From Vreelandella neptunia (GTDB taxonomy: Bacteria > Pseudomonadota > Gammaproteobacteria > Pseudomonadales > Halomonadaceae): DNA of 64,000 nucleotides. The position numbers and the translations under genes are program-made. Location: NCBI RefSeq assembly GCF_034479615.1, contig NZ_CP140255.1:1736001-1800000 (forward strand), in the 5' to 3' direction. Positions 18,531 to 26,123 of the stretch are shown piece after piece. The notes under the pieces are model-generated. The model was not told the DNA's origin, ran no database searches, and worked only from the letters and a program-made list of their open reading frames with translations. Positions within the stretch are counted from its first letter, which is position 1. Each line of letters begins with the position of its first letter.

Positions 18531-19418
18531 ATGACGATGATATTCGGCGTGCCAATGGCCGTCTTCATGGGCCAGCTAACGCTGGGTCTTGTGAATGGCG
18601 CCTTTTACGCACTGCTTAGCCTGGGCCTGGCGGTCATCTTCGGCCTGTTGAAGATCGTCAACTTTGCCCATGGGGCGCAATACATGCTGGGGGCCTTCGC
18701 CGCGCTATTAGGCTTTCGCTATTTAGGGATTAATTACTGGCTGGCGCTGCTGTTAGTGCCGCTATTGGTTGGTGGTTTTGGGGTGCTGCTGGAGCGTTTT
18801 TTGCTGCGCCGTATTGCCCATTTGGACCACCTTTATGGGCTGTTGCTCACCTTCGGCTTAGCGCTCATTTTTGAGGGCACGCTGGTCAACTTCTTCGGTG
18901 TTTCCGGGGCGCGCTACGCGACACCGGAAATCTTCCAGGGCGGTTTGAACCTGGGCTTTATGTTCCTACCGACATATCGCGCCTGGGTGCTGGTAGCAGC
19001 GCTGGCGATGTGCCTGTTTACCTGGTTTATGATTGAGCGTACCCGTTTGGGTGCTTACCTTCGCGCGGGTACTGAGAACTCGCAACTGATGCAAGCCTTT
19101 GGCGTTAATGTGCCGCTGCTGATTACGCTCACCTATGGATTTGGGGTGGGGCTGGCTGCCTTTGCCGGCGTGTTGGCAGCGCCGCTCTATCCGGTATCGC
19201 CGACCATGGGGTCGAGTTTGCTGATCGTGGTGTTTGCAGTGGTGGTCATCGGCGGTATGGGCTCGATTCTAGGCGCCATTATTACCGGTCTCGGTATGGG
19301 CATTATCGAAGGGTTGACCAAGGTCTACTATCCCGAAGCCGCTAACACGGTGATCTTTCTTGTCATGATCCTCGTGCTCATGTTGCGCCCCGTTGGGCTG
19401 TTCGGTAAGGAGGCATGA
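18531..19418 (+). CDS. livH: branched-chain amino acid ABC transporter permease LivH-type
   Basis: A 295-residue inner-membrane permease with about eight hydrophobic segments. It has the LivH-typical LGLVNGAFYALLSLGLAVIF start, the KIVNFAHGAQYMLGAF box, and the C-terminal VIGGMGSILGAIITGLGMGI segment, which includes the coupling helix for the ATPases. The open frame begins 16 codons earlier, but the GAGGAGAG at 18516-18523 and the preceding hairpin favour the ATG at 18531. Its stop overlaps the livM start by four bases. Confidence 0.87.
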   Translation: MTMIFGVPMAVFMGQLTLGLVNGAFYALLSLGLAVIFGLLKIVNFAHGAQYMLGAFAALLGFRYLGINYWLALLLVPLLVGGFGVLLERFLLRRIAHLDHLYGLLLTFGLALIFEGTLVNFFGVSGARYATPEIFQGGLNLGFMFLPTYRAWVLVAALAMCLFTWFMIERTRLGAYLRAGTENSQLMQAFGVNVPLLITLTYGFGVGLAAFAGVLAAPLYPVSPTMGSSLLIVVFAVVVIGGMGSILGAIITGLGMGIIEGLTKVYYPEAANTVIFLVMILVLMLRPVGLFGKEA

Positions 19419-20413
19419 ACATGGCAGAATCTCAATCAATGGCGGCGCCATCCGCGGTACTGGAACGTCAGAAGCGGGCCAAGTTTCGCCGCAATATGTT
19501 CTATCTGGCGCTAATCGTGGTGGGGTTGATAGCGCCGTTTTTGGCCTACCCCGTGTTCTTGATGAAAGTGCTCTGTTTTGCGCTGTTTGCCTGTGCGTTC
19601 AACCTGCTGCTGGGCTATGCGGGGCTGCTGTCTTTCGGCCATGCGGCTTTCTTGGCCACCGGTGGCTACGTAACCGGCTACCTGTTGGCGAGCTACCCTG
19701 GATTAACCCCGGAGCTGGGTATTATCGCCGGGACTGTTCTGGCTACGCTGCTTGGGGTGGTGTTTGGGGTGCTCTCCATCAGGCGTCAGGGCATCTATTT
19801 TGCCATGGTGACTTTGGCGATCGCCCAGCTGGTGTACTTCATGTTTGTGCAGGCGCCGTTTACCGGCGGTGAGGATGGCTTGCACGGCGTGCCCCGTGGC
19901 GAACTGTTTGGGTTTATCAGCCTGAGCAGCAACCTGGCAATGTACTACTTTGTGTTCGCGATTTTCATCTTCGGCTTCGCGCTGATTCAGCGCACGGTGC
20001 ACTCGCCGTTTGGCCAGGTGCTAAAAGCGATTCGTGAAAACGAGCCTCGCGCCGTATCGCTGGGCTACAACGCCGATGCCTATAAGCTAGTGGCGTTCGT
20101 CATCTCTGCAGGTTTAGCGGGCTTGGCGGGTTCCACCAAAACCGTGGTTTTCCAGCTGGCTTCGCTGACCGATGCGCACTGGCATATGTCCGGTGAGGTA
20201 ATACTGATGACCTTGTTGGGCGGTGTGGGCACCTTGCTGGGCCCGTTAATGGGCGCAGGTATTGTGGTCAGCTTGCAGCATATCCTGGCGCAGTCGCCGC
20301 TGGGCAACTGGGTTAGCGTTATTCTTGGCATCATCTTTGTGGTCTGCGTACTCAGTTTCCGTAGCGGAATAATCGGTGAACTGGACAAGATGTATCGCAA
20401 AAACTTTAAGTAG
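19415..20413 (+). CDS. livM: branched-chain amino acid ABC transporter permease LivM-type
   Basis: The second permease, 332 residues with about ten hydrophobic segments. LLGYAGLLSFGHAAFLATGGYV is the LivM hallmark (given here only as a description of the region near residues 65-86), and KAIRENEPRAVSLGYN is the conserved cytoplasmic coupling loop (about 205-220). The C-terminus is short and basic. Coupled to livH by a four-base overlap, it is the last gene of the importer operon and is followed by an intrinsic terminator. Confidence 0.88.
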   Translation: MNMAESQSMAAPSAVLERQKRAKFRRNMFYLALIVVGLIAPFLAYPVFLMKVLCFALFACAFNLLLGYAGLLSFGHAAFLATGGYVTGYLLASYPGLTPELGIIAGTVLATLLGVVFGVLSIRRQGIYFAMVTLAIAQLVYFMFVQAPFTGGEDGLHGVPRGELFGFISLSSNLAMYYFVFAIFIFGFALIQRTVHSPFGQVLKAIRENEPRAVSLGYNADAYKLVAFVISAGLAGLAGSTKTVVFQLASLTDAHWHMSGEVILMTLLGGVGTLLGPLMGAGIVVSLQHILAQSPLGNWVSVILGIIFVVCVLSFRSGIIGELDKMYRKNFK

Positions 20414-20437
20414 TACCCTCCCTCTCTGTCCGATGTT

Positions 20438-20462
20438 GGGCGCCATTTGGCGCCCTTTTTTT
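20438..20462 (+). terminator. intrinsic terminator of the liv operon
   Basis: A GC-only stem, GGGCGCC and GGCGCCC, with an ATTT loop is followed directly by a run of T (20456-20462). It lies 24 bases after the livM stop. Confidence 0.9.
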
Positions 20463-20528
20463 ATTCATTTATTTAGGCCTACACCTAAGGTCGCAAGCGC
20501 TGTTATGTTGCTTGTAGTCGGCTAAATA

Positions 20529-20544
20529 GATAAGTTAACGTAAA
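20529..20544. promoter_or_regulatory. putative LiuR operator of the valine-degradation genes
   Basis: GATAAGTTAACGTAAA matches the LiuR palindrome at 13 of 16 positions with one perfect half-site (TTAACGTAAA). It lies 52 bases upstream of the ATG at 20597. A possible GTG at 20546 would place translation almost on the operator, which argues against that start. Confidence 0.65.
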
Positions 20545-20596
20545 CGTGAATTACAACGACAACAGCCTGTGTGTACGCACATTTGCGGAGATAGCC

Positions 20597-21751
20597 ATGA
20601 ATTTTGAGCTCAATGAAGACCAGGTCGCCTTTGCCGATATGGCGCGGGCGTTTGCCCAGAACGAACTAGAGCCTCACGCCGCCGAATGGGATCAAACCTC
20701 CTTCTTCCCCGTCGATGTGATTCGCAAAGCGGGCGAGCTGGGCTTCTGCTCTCTTTATGCACCGGAAAGCGTGGGTGGGTTAGGGCTTTCGCGGTTGGAT
20801 GCCAGCATCATTTTCGAACAGCTCTCCATGGGCTGCACCTCTACCACGGCCTACCTAACCATTCACAATATGGTCACCTGGATGCTGGCGGATTTCGGTA
20901 CGCCGGAAGCGGTAGAGCAGTGGGGCACAAGGCTGGCCACAGGCGAGCTGCTGGGTTCTTACTGTTTAACCGAACCTAACTCAGGCTCTGACGCCGCTTC
21001 GCTGAAAACCACTGCCAAGCGCGATGGCGACCATTACGTATTGACCGGCAGCAAGATGTTTATTTCCGGCGCCGGTAGCACCGATTTTCTCGTGGTGATG
21101 GCGCGCACCGGCGGTGAGGGCGCCAGCGGCGTCTCGGCGTTTGCGGTCGATGCCAAGAGTGACGGCATTAGCTATGGGCGCAAGGAAGAGAAAATGGGCT
21201 GGAACAGCCAGCCAACCCGCATGATCACCTTTGAAGACGTGCGAGTACCCGCCAACCATCTGCTCGGCAATGAAGGCGACGGTTTTAAAATCGCCATGAA
21301 GGGCCTCGACGGCGGGCGTATCAATATTGCTACCTGCTCTATCGGCACCGCCCAGCAGGCAATCAACAAAGCGCGGGAATATATGCTGGAGCGCAAACAG
21401 TTCGGTAAGCGTTTAGCCGAGTTCCAGGCGCTGCAGTTCCGCTTGGCCGACATGGTCACTGAGCTGGTCGCTGCACGGCAGCTGGTGCGCATGGCCGCTA
21501 CCAAGCTGGACGCAGGCCACGCCGATGCACCGACCTACTGTGCCATGGCTAAACGCTTTGCTACCGATGTGGGCTTCAAGGTGTGCGACGAAGCGCTTCA
21601 ACTTTACGGCGGCAATGGCTATATCAAGGAGTACCCCATGGAGCGCTACGTGCGCGATACCCGGGTACACCGGATTCTTGAAGGCACCAACGAAATCATG
21701 CGGCTGATCATCTCCCGCCGGGTGCTGGCAGACGGCGCCACCGAGCTGTAA
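20597..21751 (+). CDS. acyl-CoA dehydrogenase, probable isobutyryl-CoA dehydrogenase
   Basis: A 384-residue FAD-dependent acyl-CoA dehydrogenase. The first signature is CLTEPNSGSDAASLKT; the C-terminal block is ALQLYGGNGYIKEYPMERYVRD followed by ILEGTNEIMRLII (written here in parts). With the hydrolase and mmsB downstream, oxidation of isobutyryl-CoA to methacrylyl-CoA in valine breakdown is the best-supported role. 2-Methylbutyryl-CoA is an alternative. An upstream GTG (20546) would add 17 residues, but GCGGAG at 20585-20590 and family alignment favour 20597. A LiuR-like site lies upstream. Confidence 0.85.
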   Translation: MNFELNEDQVAFADMARAFAQNELEPHAAEWDQTSFFPVDVIRKAGELGFCSLYAPESVGGLGLSRLDASIIFEQLSMGCTSTTAYLTIHNMVTWMLADFGTPEAVEQWGTRLATGELLGSYCLTEPNSGSDAASLKTTAKRDGDHYVLTGSKMFISGAGSTDFLVVMARTGGEGASGVSAFAVDAKSDGISYGRKEEKMGWNSQPTRMITFEDVRVPANHLLGNEGDGFKIAMKGLDGGRINIATCSIGTAQQAINKAREYMLERKQFGKRLAEFQALQFRLADMVTELVAARQLVRMAATKLDAGHADAPTYCAMAKRFATDVGFKVCDEALQLYGGNGYIKEYPMERYVRDTRVHRILEGTNEIMRLIISRRVLADGATEL

Positions 21752-21804
21752 ATGACGATGAATAAGATAACGGTGGAAACGATAGCGACGGATAAGGAAT
21801 GCCA

Positions 21805-22920
21805 ATGAGCAGCGTACTGTTTACCGAACACGCCACCCAAGACGGCCACGTGATTGCTGAGGTTAAGCTCAATGCCGAGCGCTCGCTGAACGCTTTAACG
21901 CTTGATATGTGTGAAGAGATGTTGCCGCGCCTTCGCGACTGGGCCACCGACGATCGGGTGGTCGCGGTGCTGCTGGATAGCGCAGGCGAAAAAGCGTTTT
22001 GTGCCGGTGGCGACGTGGTGAATCTGTATAAAACGATTACCGGCGAGGGCGACCCCAGCTTCCCCGAGCGCTTTTTCGAGACCGAGTATCGGCTCGATTT
22101 TCTGCTCCATACCTACCCCAAACCGGTGATCTGTTGGGGCAATGGTATTGTGATGGGCGGCGGCATGGGGCTGTTAAGCGCCAGTAGCCACCGTGTCGTG
22201 ACCGAGAAATCGCGTTTGGCAATGCCGGAAGTCACCATTGGGCTTTACCCGGATGTTGGTGCCAGCTGGTTTTTAAACCGGCTTCCCAACGGCGCAGGGC
22301 GCTTTCTAGCCATGACCGGCTGCCAGATCAATGCGCCAGATGCCGTGCATCTAGGGTTGGCTGACCGCTGTATCGCCAGCCACCACCGTGATGCCATGCT
22401 GCAGCAACTGACCGACGCACAGTGGGGAGCCGGTGAGAATGCCGATGCCAACGGGGTGGTTAACCGCATCATGCGTGAGCTTGAGCAAACATCCCAGCCT
22501 GTATTTGCTGAGATGGAAGCGCCCGTATACCAGCACTCACCGCTGATTCGCGAGTTGATGGATCACGACAGCGTGGAGCAAATTGTCGCCGCTATTATGG
22601 CGGTAAAAAGCGACAATAAGTGGTTTGGCAAGGCACAGAAAACGCTGGCCCACGGTAGCCCGGTGTCAGTGAAATTGATTGATGAGCAGCTAAAGCGGGC
22701 CAAGCATATGTCGCTGGCAGAGGTGTTCCAGTCCGAAATGTCGCTCTCAGTACAGTGCTGCCGACACCGTGAGTTCCCCGAGGGCGTGCGCGCACTGCTG
22801 GTCGATAAAGACGGGCAACCGAACTGGACGTATCCCGATGTGACCTCGGTAGAGGAGAGCTTTATCAACGAGCTACTATCTTCCCCATGGTCGCAAAATC
22901 CGCTGGCGGATCTACGCTAA
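21805..22920 (+). CDS. 3-hydroxyisobutyryl-CoA hydrolase (enoyl-CoA hydratase/isomerase family)
   Basis: A 371-residue crotonase-superfamily protein with the extended C-terminus typical of 3-hydroxyisobutyryl-CoA hydrolases. It has AFCAGGDVVNLYK, the oxyanion-hole block GNGIVMGGGMGLLSASSHRV, and AMPEVTIGLYPDVGASWFLNRL, which contains the Glu/Asp pair of hydrolases. It releases free 3-hydroxyisobutyrate from its CoA ester, protecting the cell from reactive methacrylyl-CoA. AAGGA at 21794-21798 abuts a first ATG at 21799, so the ATG at 21805 with six-base spacing is preferred. An intermediate hydratase gene (methacrylyl-CoA) is not seen here. Confidence 0.85.
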   Translation: MSSVLFTEHATQDGHVIAEVKLNAERSLNALTLDMCEEMLPRLRDWATDDRVVAVLLDSAGEKAFCAGGDVVNLYKTITGEGDPSFPERFFETEYRLDFLLHTYPKPVICWGNGIVMGGGMGLLSASSHRVVTEKSRLAMPEVTIGLYPDVGASWFLNRLPNGAGRFLAMTGCQINAPDAVHLGLADRCIASHHRDAMLQQLTDAQWGAGENADANGVVNRIMRELEQTSQPVFAEMEAPVYQHSPLIRELMDHDSVEQIVAAIMAVKSDNKWFGKAQKTLAHGSPVSVKLIDEQLKRAKHMSLAEVFQSEMSLSVQCCRHREFPEGVRALLVDKDGQPNWTYPDVTSVEESFINELLSSPWSQNPLADLR

Positions 22921-22957
22921 TATAATCTTCCCATTACCGGCTAATAAGGATAATAAA

Positions 22958-23851
22958 ATGAACACCATCGCATTTATCGGCCTGGGCAATATGGGTGGCC
23001 CGATGGCCGCCAATCTAGCCAAAGCAGGCTTCAGCGTTCGCGCTTTTGACCTTTCAGAAGACGCGCTGGAGATCGCCAAATCCAACGGCTGCGAAGTGGC
23101 TTTTTCGGCCCAGGAAGCCGCCACTGATGCCGACTTTATCATTTCAATGCTGCCAGCCGGTAAGCATGTACGCGGGCTATATATTGAAGACGACGCGCCG
23201 CTATTTGAAGTGATCAAGCAGGGGGCGCTGGTCATCGACTGCTCTACCATTGACGGGGCCACTGCCCGAGGCGTTGCTGAAGAGGGCGAGAAGCTGGGGA
23301 TTGGCTTTGTCGATGCACCAGTTTCCGGTGGCGTGGGCGGCGCTCAAGCGGGTACCTTGACCTTTATCGTGGGCGGCAGCGAGGCCGAGTTCAGACAGGC
23401 CAAGCCGGTGCTGGAAGCCATGGGCAAAAACATCTTCCACGCCGGAGACCATGGCGCAGGGCAGGTGGCCAAAGTGTGCAACAATATGCTGCTCTCTATC
23501 CTGATGGCAGGCACCTGCGAAGCGATCAACATGGGCGTCAAAAACGGCCTGGATCCCGCGGTGCTTTCGGAAATCATGAAGCAGAGCTCCGGCGGTAACT
23601 GGGCGCTCAATGTTTACAATCCCTACCCAGGCGTCATGGAAAACGCACCGGCCTCCAAAAACTACCAGGGCGGCTTCCAGGTCGACCTGATGATCAAAGA
23701 CTTAGGCCTCGCCATGGATGTCAGTCAGCAAAGCGCCTCCGCAGTCCCCATGGGTTCCGCCGCCCGCTCACTGTTCACCCTGCATAAAGCCAAAGGCAAC
23801 GGTAAACTCGACTTCTCAAGCCTGATGCAGTTTTATCAGGATAAAGGGTGA
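22958..23851 (+). CDS. mmsB: 3-hydroxyisobutyrate dehydrogenase
   Basis: An NAD-dependent beta-hydroxyacid dehydrogenase of 297 residues. The Rossmann motif FIGLGNMGGPMAANLAKAG is at the N-terminus. The substrate loop is DAPVSGGVGGAQAGTL (about residues 117-132), and the catalytic lysine lies in GAGQVAKVCNNMLL (about residue 171). It oxidises 3-hydroxyisobutyrate to methylmalonate semialdehyde in valine catabolism. The last codons and the TGA fall inside a GGGTGA tandem repeat, so the C-terminus may vary between strains. Confidence 0.92.
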   Translation: MNTIAFIGLGNMGGPMAANLAKAGFSVRAFDLSEDALEIAKSNGCEVAFSAQEAATDADFIISMLPAGKHVRGLYIEDDAPLFEVIKQGALVIDCSTIDGATARGVAEEGEKLGIGFVDAPVSGGVGGAQAGTLTFIVGGSEAEFRQAKPVLEAMGKNIFHAGDHGAGQVAKVCNNMLLSILMAGTCEAINMGVKNGLDPAVLSEIMKQSSGGNWALNVYNPYPGVMENAPASKNYQGGFQVDLMIKDLGLAMDVSQQSASAVPMGSAARSLFTLHKAKGNGKLDFSSLMQFYQDKG

Positions 23852-23930
23852 GGGTGAGGGTGAGGGTGAGGCGTGAGGTGTGAATGGTGAGGAGTGAATT
23901 GTGAGGTGTGAATCGTAAGTGGTGAGGAGC
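23846..23930 (+). repeat. GGGTGA tandem repeat with degenerate GTGAG-rich tail
   Basis: Four exact GGGTGA units (23846-23869) include the mmsB stop codon and are followed by about 60 bases of decayed GTGAGG/GTGAAT units. The array lies in the gap between mmsB and the GST gene. It looks like a slippage-prone simple repeat. Confidence 0.8.
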
Positions 23931-23993
23931 GGGGTTTTGTAGCGCGTGGTAACGAGTTTTGCGAGGAACGAGCAACACGAGGCACCCGCGGGA

Positions 23994-24010
23994 GGGCGGC
24001 GAAGCCGCCC
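23994..24010. other. GC-rich hairpin between mmsB and the GST gene
   Basis: GGGCGGC and GCCGCCC arms with a GAA loop form a perfect seven-base stem without a T-tract. It may be a rho-independent-like pause site or a REP-type half-element. Nothing else is recognisable in 23931-24101. Confidence 0.5.
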
Positions 24011-24101
24011 CTGAGTCGCCACCAAGCCAGCTCCAACTTGCCACTCCAACCCGTGCGAGGCAAACTCAACTTCCTCTCTTTGCTCATACACAAGGACTGC
24101 C

Positions 24102-24728
24102 ATGATCACGCTTTGGGGCCGCAACAACTCCACCAACGTCAAAAAAGTGCGCTGGGTGCTAGAAGAGCTGGAACTACCGTTCGAACAGATCCTGGCGGGG
24201 CTTGAGCACGGGGTTAACAATACGCCGAAATACCTGGCCATGAACCCCACTGGGCTAGTGCCGCTACTCAAAGATGACGCCACCAATAGCGTGCTGTGGG
24301 AGTCAAATACGATTATTCGCTACCTTGCCGCGCAGTACGGGCAAAGCAAGCTATGGATCGAAGCCCCCGCCGAACGGGCGCAGGCTGAAAAGTGGATGGA
24401 TTGGTCGAACAGCACCCTGTCACCCAGGCACCGCACGATCCTAATGGGCTATGTCAGAACCCCACCCGAAAAACGCGATCACGCCGCTCTTGAAGCGGGT
24501 ATGCAGGCGTGTGAAGAGCTGTTTGAGTTGATGGATAAGGTGCTGACCAAGCAAGCGTTCTTCTCAGGCAATGAATTTGGCCTGGGCGATATTGCCGTTG
24601 CACCCTTTATCTACAACTTATGGCATATCGGCCTAACTTGGCAGCCACACCCCCATTTAGAGCGCTGGTACCAACAAATCGCTGAACGCCCCGCCTACCA
24701 AAAAGTGGTCGTGATTCCTGTAACGTGA
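24102..24728 (+). CDS. glutathione S-transferase family protein
   Basis: A 208-residue cytosolic GST-like protein. The N-terminal thioredoxin-fold domain begins [20 protein letters not shown], with Ser/Asn in the catalytic position after the first strand. The cis-proline region is NPTGLVPLL and the glutathione gamma-glutamyl contact is [11 protein letters not shown]. The helical C-terminal domain ends with the conserved [14 protein letters not shown]-capping box. Substrate is unknown. The gene stands alone between mmsB and the convergent reductase gene. Confidence 0.83.
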   Translation: MITLWGRNNSTNVKKVRWVLEELELPFEQILAGLEHGVNNTPKYLAMNPTGLVPLLKDDATNSVLWESNTIIRYLAAQYGQSKLWIEAPAERAQAEKWMDWSNSTLSPRHRTILMGYVRTPPEKRDHAALEAGMQACEELFELMDKVLTKQAFFSGNEFGLGDIAVAPFIYNLWHIGLTWQPHPHLERWYQQIAERPAYQKVVVIPVT

Positions 24729-24757
24729 AAGATGCACTGATCTCACTCATGCATTTT

Positions 24758-24800
24758 GTGGGAGGGCGCTTCAGCGCGCGAATAGGTAGCGACGCTGCCT
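24758..24800. repeat. REP-like palindromic element
   Basis: GTGGGAGGGCGCTTCAGCGC begins with the GTGGGAGG head also found at 32864, folds as GCGC-TTCA-GCGC, and is followed by a second stem AGGTAGC-gac-GCTGCCT. It lies between convergent genes and overlaps the last two bases of the reductase stop codon (24799-24801). Confidence 0.6.
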
Positions 24801-25719
24801 AAAAACTAGCCTCTAGCTCCGCCATCTCATCATCCAACCCCTTCAACACCTCGCACGCTAACCCATGGCGATGGGCACTCCCAATCAACGGCCCCAATAT
24901 CGCCCCGCGCTCGGTGGGGCGTTTGGCCTCTACATCCTGCAACATCGAAGCCTTATTGTTCGCGGTGTTCTCCACTACCTGCCACACCAGCGCCAACCAC
25001 GCATCTTCACCGTTGCCATCATTGGGTGGCGCAATGCCCTCGGCCAGCATAATCGCCGCGACTTCCTTTACCACCGCCACAACATGGCCCGCATAAGCTT
25101 CACCGCGCAACTCGCCGTTACGTACATCATTTAACGCCACTAAAGGATTAATCGCCGCGTTCACCGCCAGCTTCTGCCACAAGCGCTGGCGTATATCACA
25201 CACCTTTGTAGCGGCGAGCCCTGCCTGAGTTAATGTTTGCGCCAGTTCTTCTGCCAGTGCACCGTACTGGTCATGCAAATCGCCCACAAAGGTATGCCCA
25301 CGCCCCGCATGCATCACGCCATCATCACCGGTTAGATAAGCACCTTCAGTTGTTGTCGCGCAAAGCACCGGCCCTGGCCATGCCTGTGTGATACGCGGCT
25401 GGGCCAAAAAACCGTTTTGCCACAGCACCAGTGGGGTAGTAGGGGAAATGCAGTCAGTAATGCCAGCCAACGCTGACTCAGCCGCCATGGCCTTGGTAGT
25501 GATATGAACAAAAGCGGGCGGTTTTGGCGTGTTTGATGGCAGTTGAGCTATCGTCAACGAATTTAATGGTTGCCAGTACTGTTCGCCCTCCGGCGTGGTC
25601 AGCATCTGGCGCGGAGGCAGCGCACGGCGACCAAGCAGCGTGGTAGTCGCTATTGGTGAAAGCGAATGGGCCAGCAGGCGGCCAATGGCACCTGGGCCGA
25701 GTATCCAGTGGGTTGTCAT
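24799..25719 (-). CDS. 2-dehydropantoate 2-reductase-like (ketopantoate reductase family)
   Basis: A 306-residue NADPH-dependent reductase of the PanE/ApbA family. The nucleotide-binding start is WILGPGAIGRLLAHSL. The central region KLAVNAAINPLVALNDVRNGEL contains the catalytic lysine and the conserved NP segment (about residues 172-190). The C-terminal helix MLQDVEAKRPTE ... IGSAHRHG matches the substrate-binding part. PanE makes pantoate for CoA synthesis, but many paralogues exist and no panB/panC neighbour is here. A GTG nine bases upstream is possible; the ATG at 25719 gives the normal N-terminus. Confidence 0.78.
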   Translation of the reverse strand: MTTHWILGPGAIGRLLAHSLSPIATTTLLGRRALPPRQMLTTPEGEQYWQPLNSLTIAQLPSNTPKPPAFVHITTKAMAAESALAGITDCISPTTPLVLWQNGFLAQPRITQAWPGPVLCATTTEGAYLTGDDGVMHAGRGHTFVGDLHDQYGALAEELAQTLTQAGLAATKVCDIRQRLWQKLAVNAAINPLVALNDVRNGELRGEAYAGHVVAVVKEVAAIMLAEGIAPPNDGNGEDAWLALVWQVVENTANNKASMLQDVEAKRPTERGAILGPLIGSAHRHGLACEVLKGLDDEMAELEASF

Positions 25720-26123
25720 ATCAAGCACGTACTCAGCAGCGTCGTCGCCGCCAAGCTTACCGCGTTTGTTTTAGAGGAGCGAAGGTGAAAAAAGCCGAGC
25801 AAAGGGGACTAATGGCTAGTGACGGTGGTAAACAATGTCTGATAGTTTGAAGCTAAGTGAAATTGATGGATGAGGCGGTCAATGCGTAATGGCGTGTTTA
25901 TGTATGATGTTGTCATGAGACATTATTGGATGGCTGCTTTCGACCCAAAGCGGACGTTGGTGGAGGGCGGCTAACGGCCAGGAGCAGACAGTCATCCCAA
26001 GAGATTGGTTTCGCCCGATAGATCATGTCATAAATCTACCAGTCATCAGGGATCAGCACTGGGTTGGCAGAAATGGCCAAGATAGGCGTCCCTGCCTCGT
26101 CATGAGTAACAGGGAGCGTCGCT
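25720..26123. other. non-coding left flank of the Gabija genes
   Basis: No convincing gene is seen in these 404 bases. They contain a degenerate repeat copy at 25936-25958 whose inverted partner lies right of the defence genes. The putative ribosome-binding site GGGAG lies before the GTG start at 26124. Confidence 0.6.
25936..25958 (+). repeat. left copy of a degenerate inverted repeat flanking the defence genes
   Basis: The reverse complement of this segment and the sequence at 30225-30247 agree at 17 of 23 positions, sharing the core AACG-CCGCTTT-GG. The copies lie 188 bases left and 59 bases right of the gajAB genes. Confidence 0.45.

Noticed and set aside
20546..20596. N-terminal extension of the isobutyryl-CoA dehydrogenase from a GTG
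   Set aside because: The extension abuts the LiuR-like operator and does not match the family; the ATG at 20597 has its own GGAG.
23846..24010. CRISPR array candidate from repeated GTGAGG units
   Set aside because: Units are contiguous six-base repeats without spacers, and no cas gene is present.
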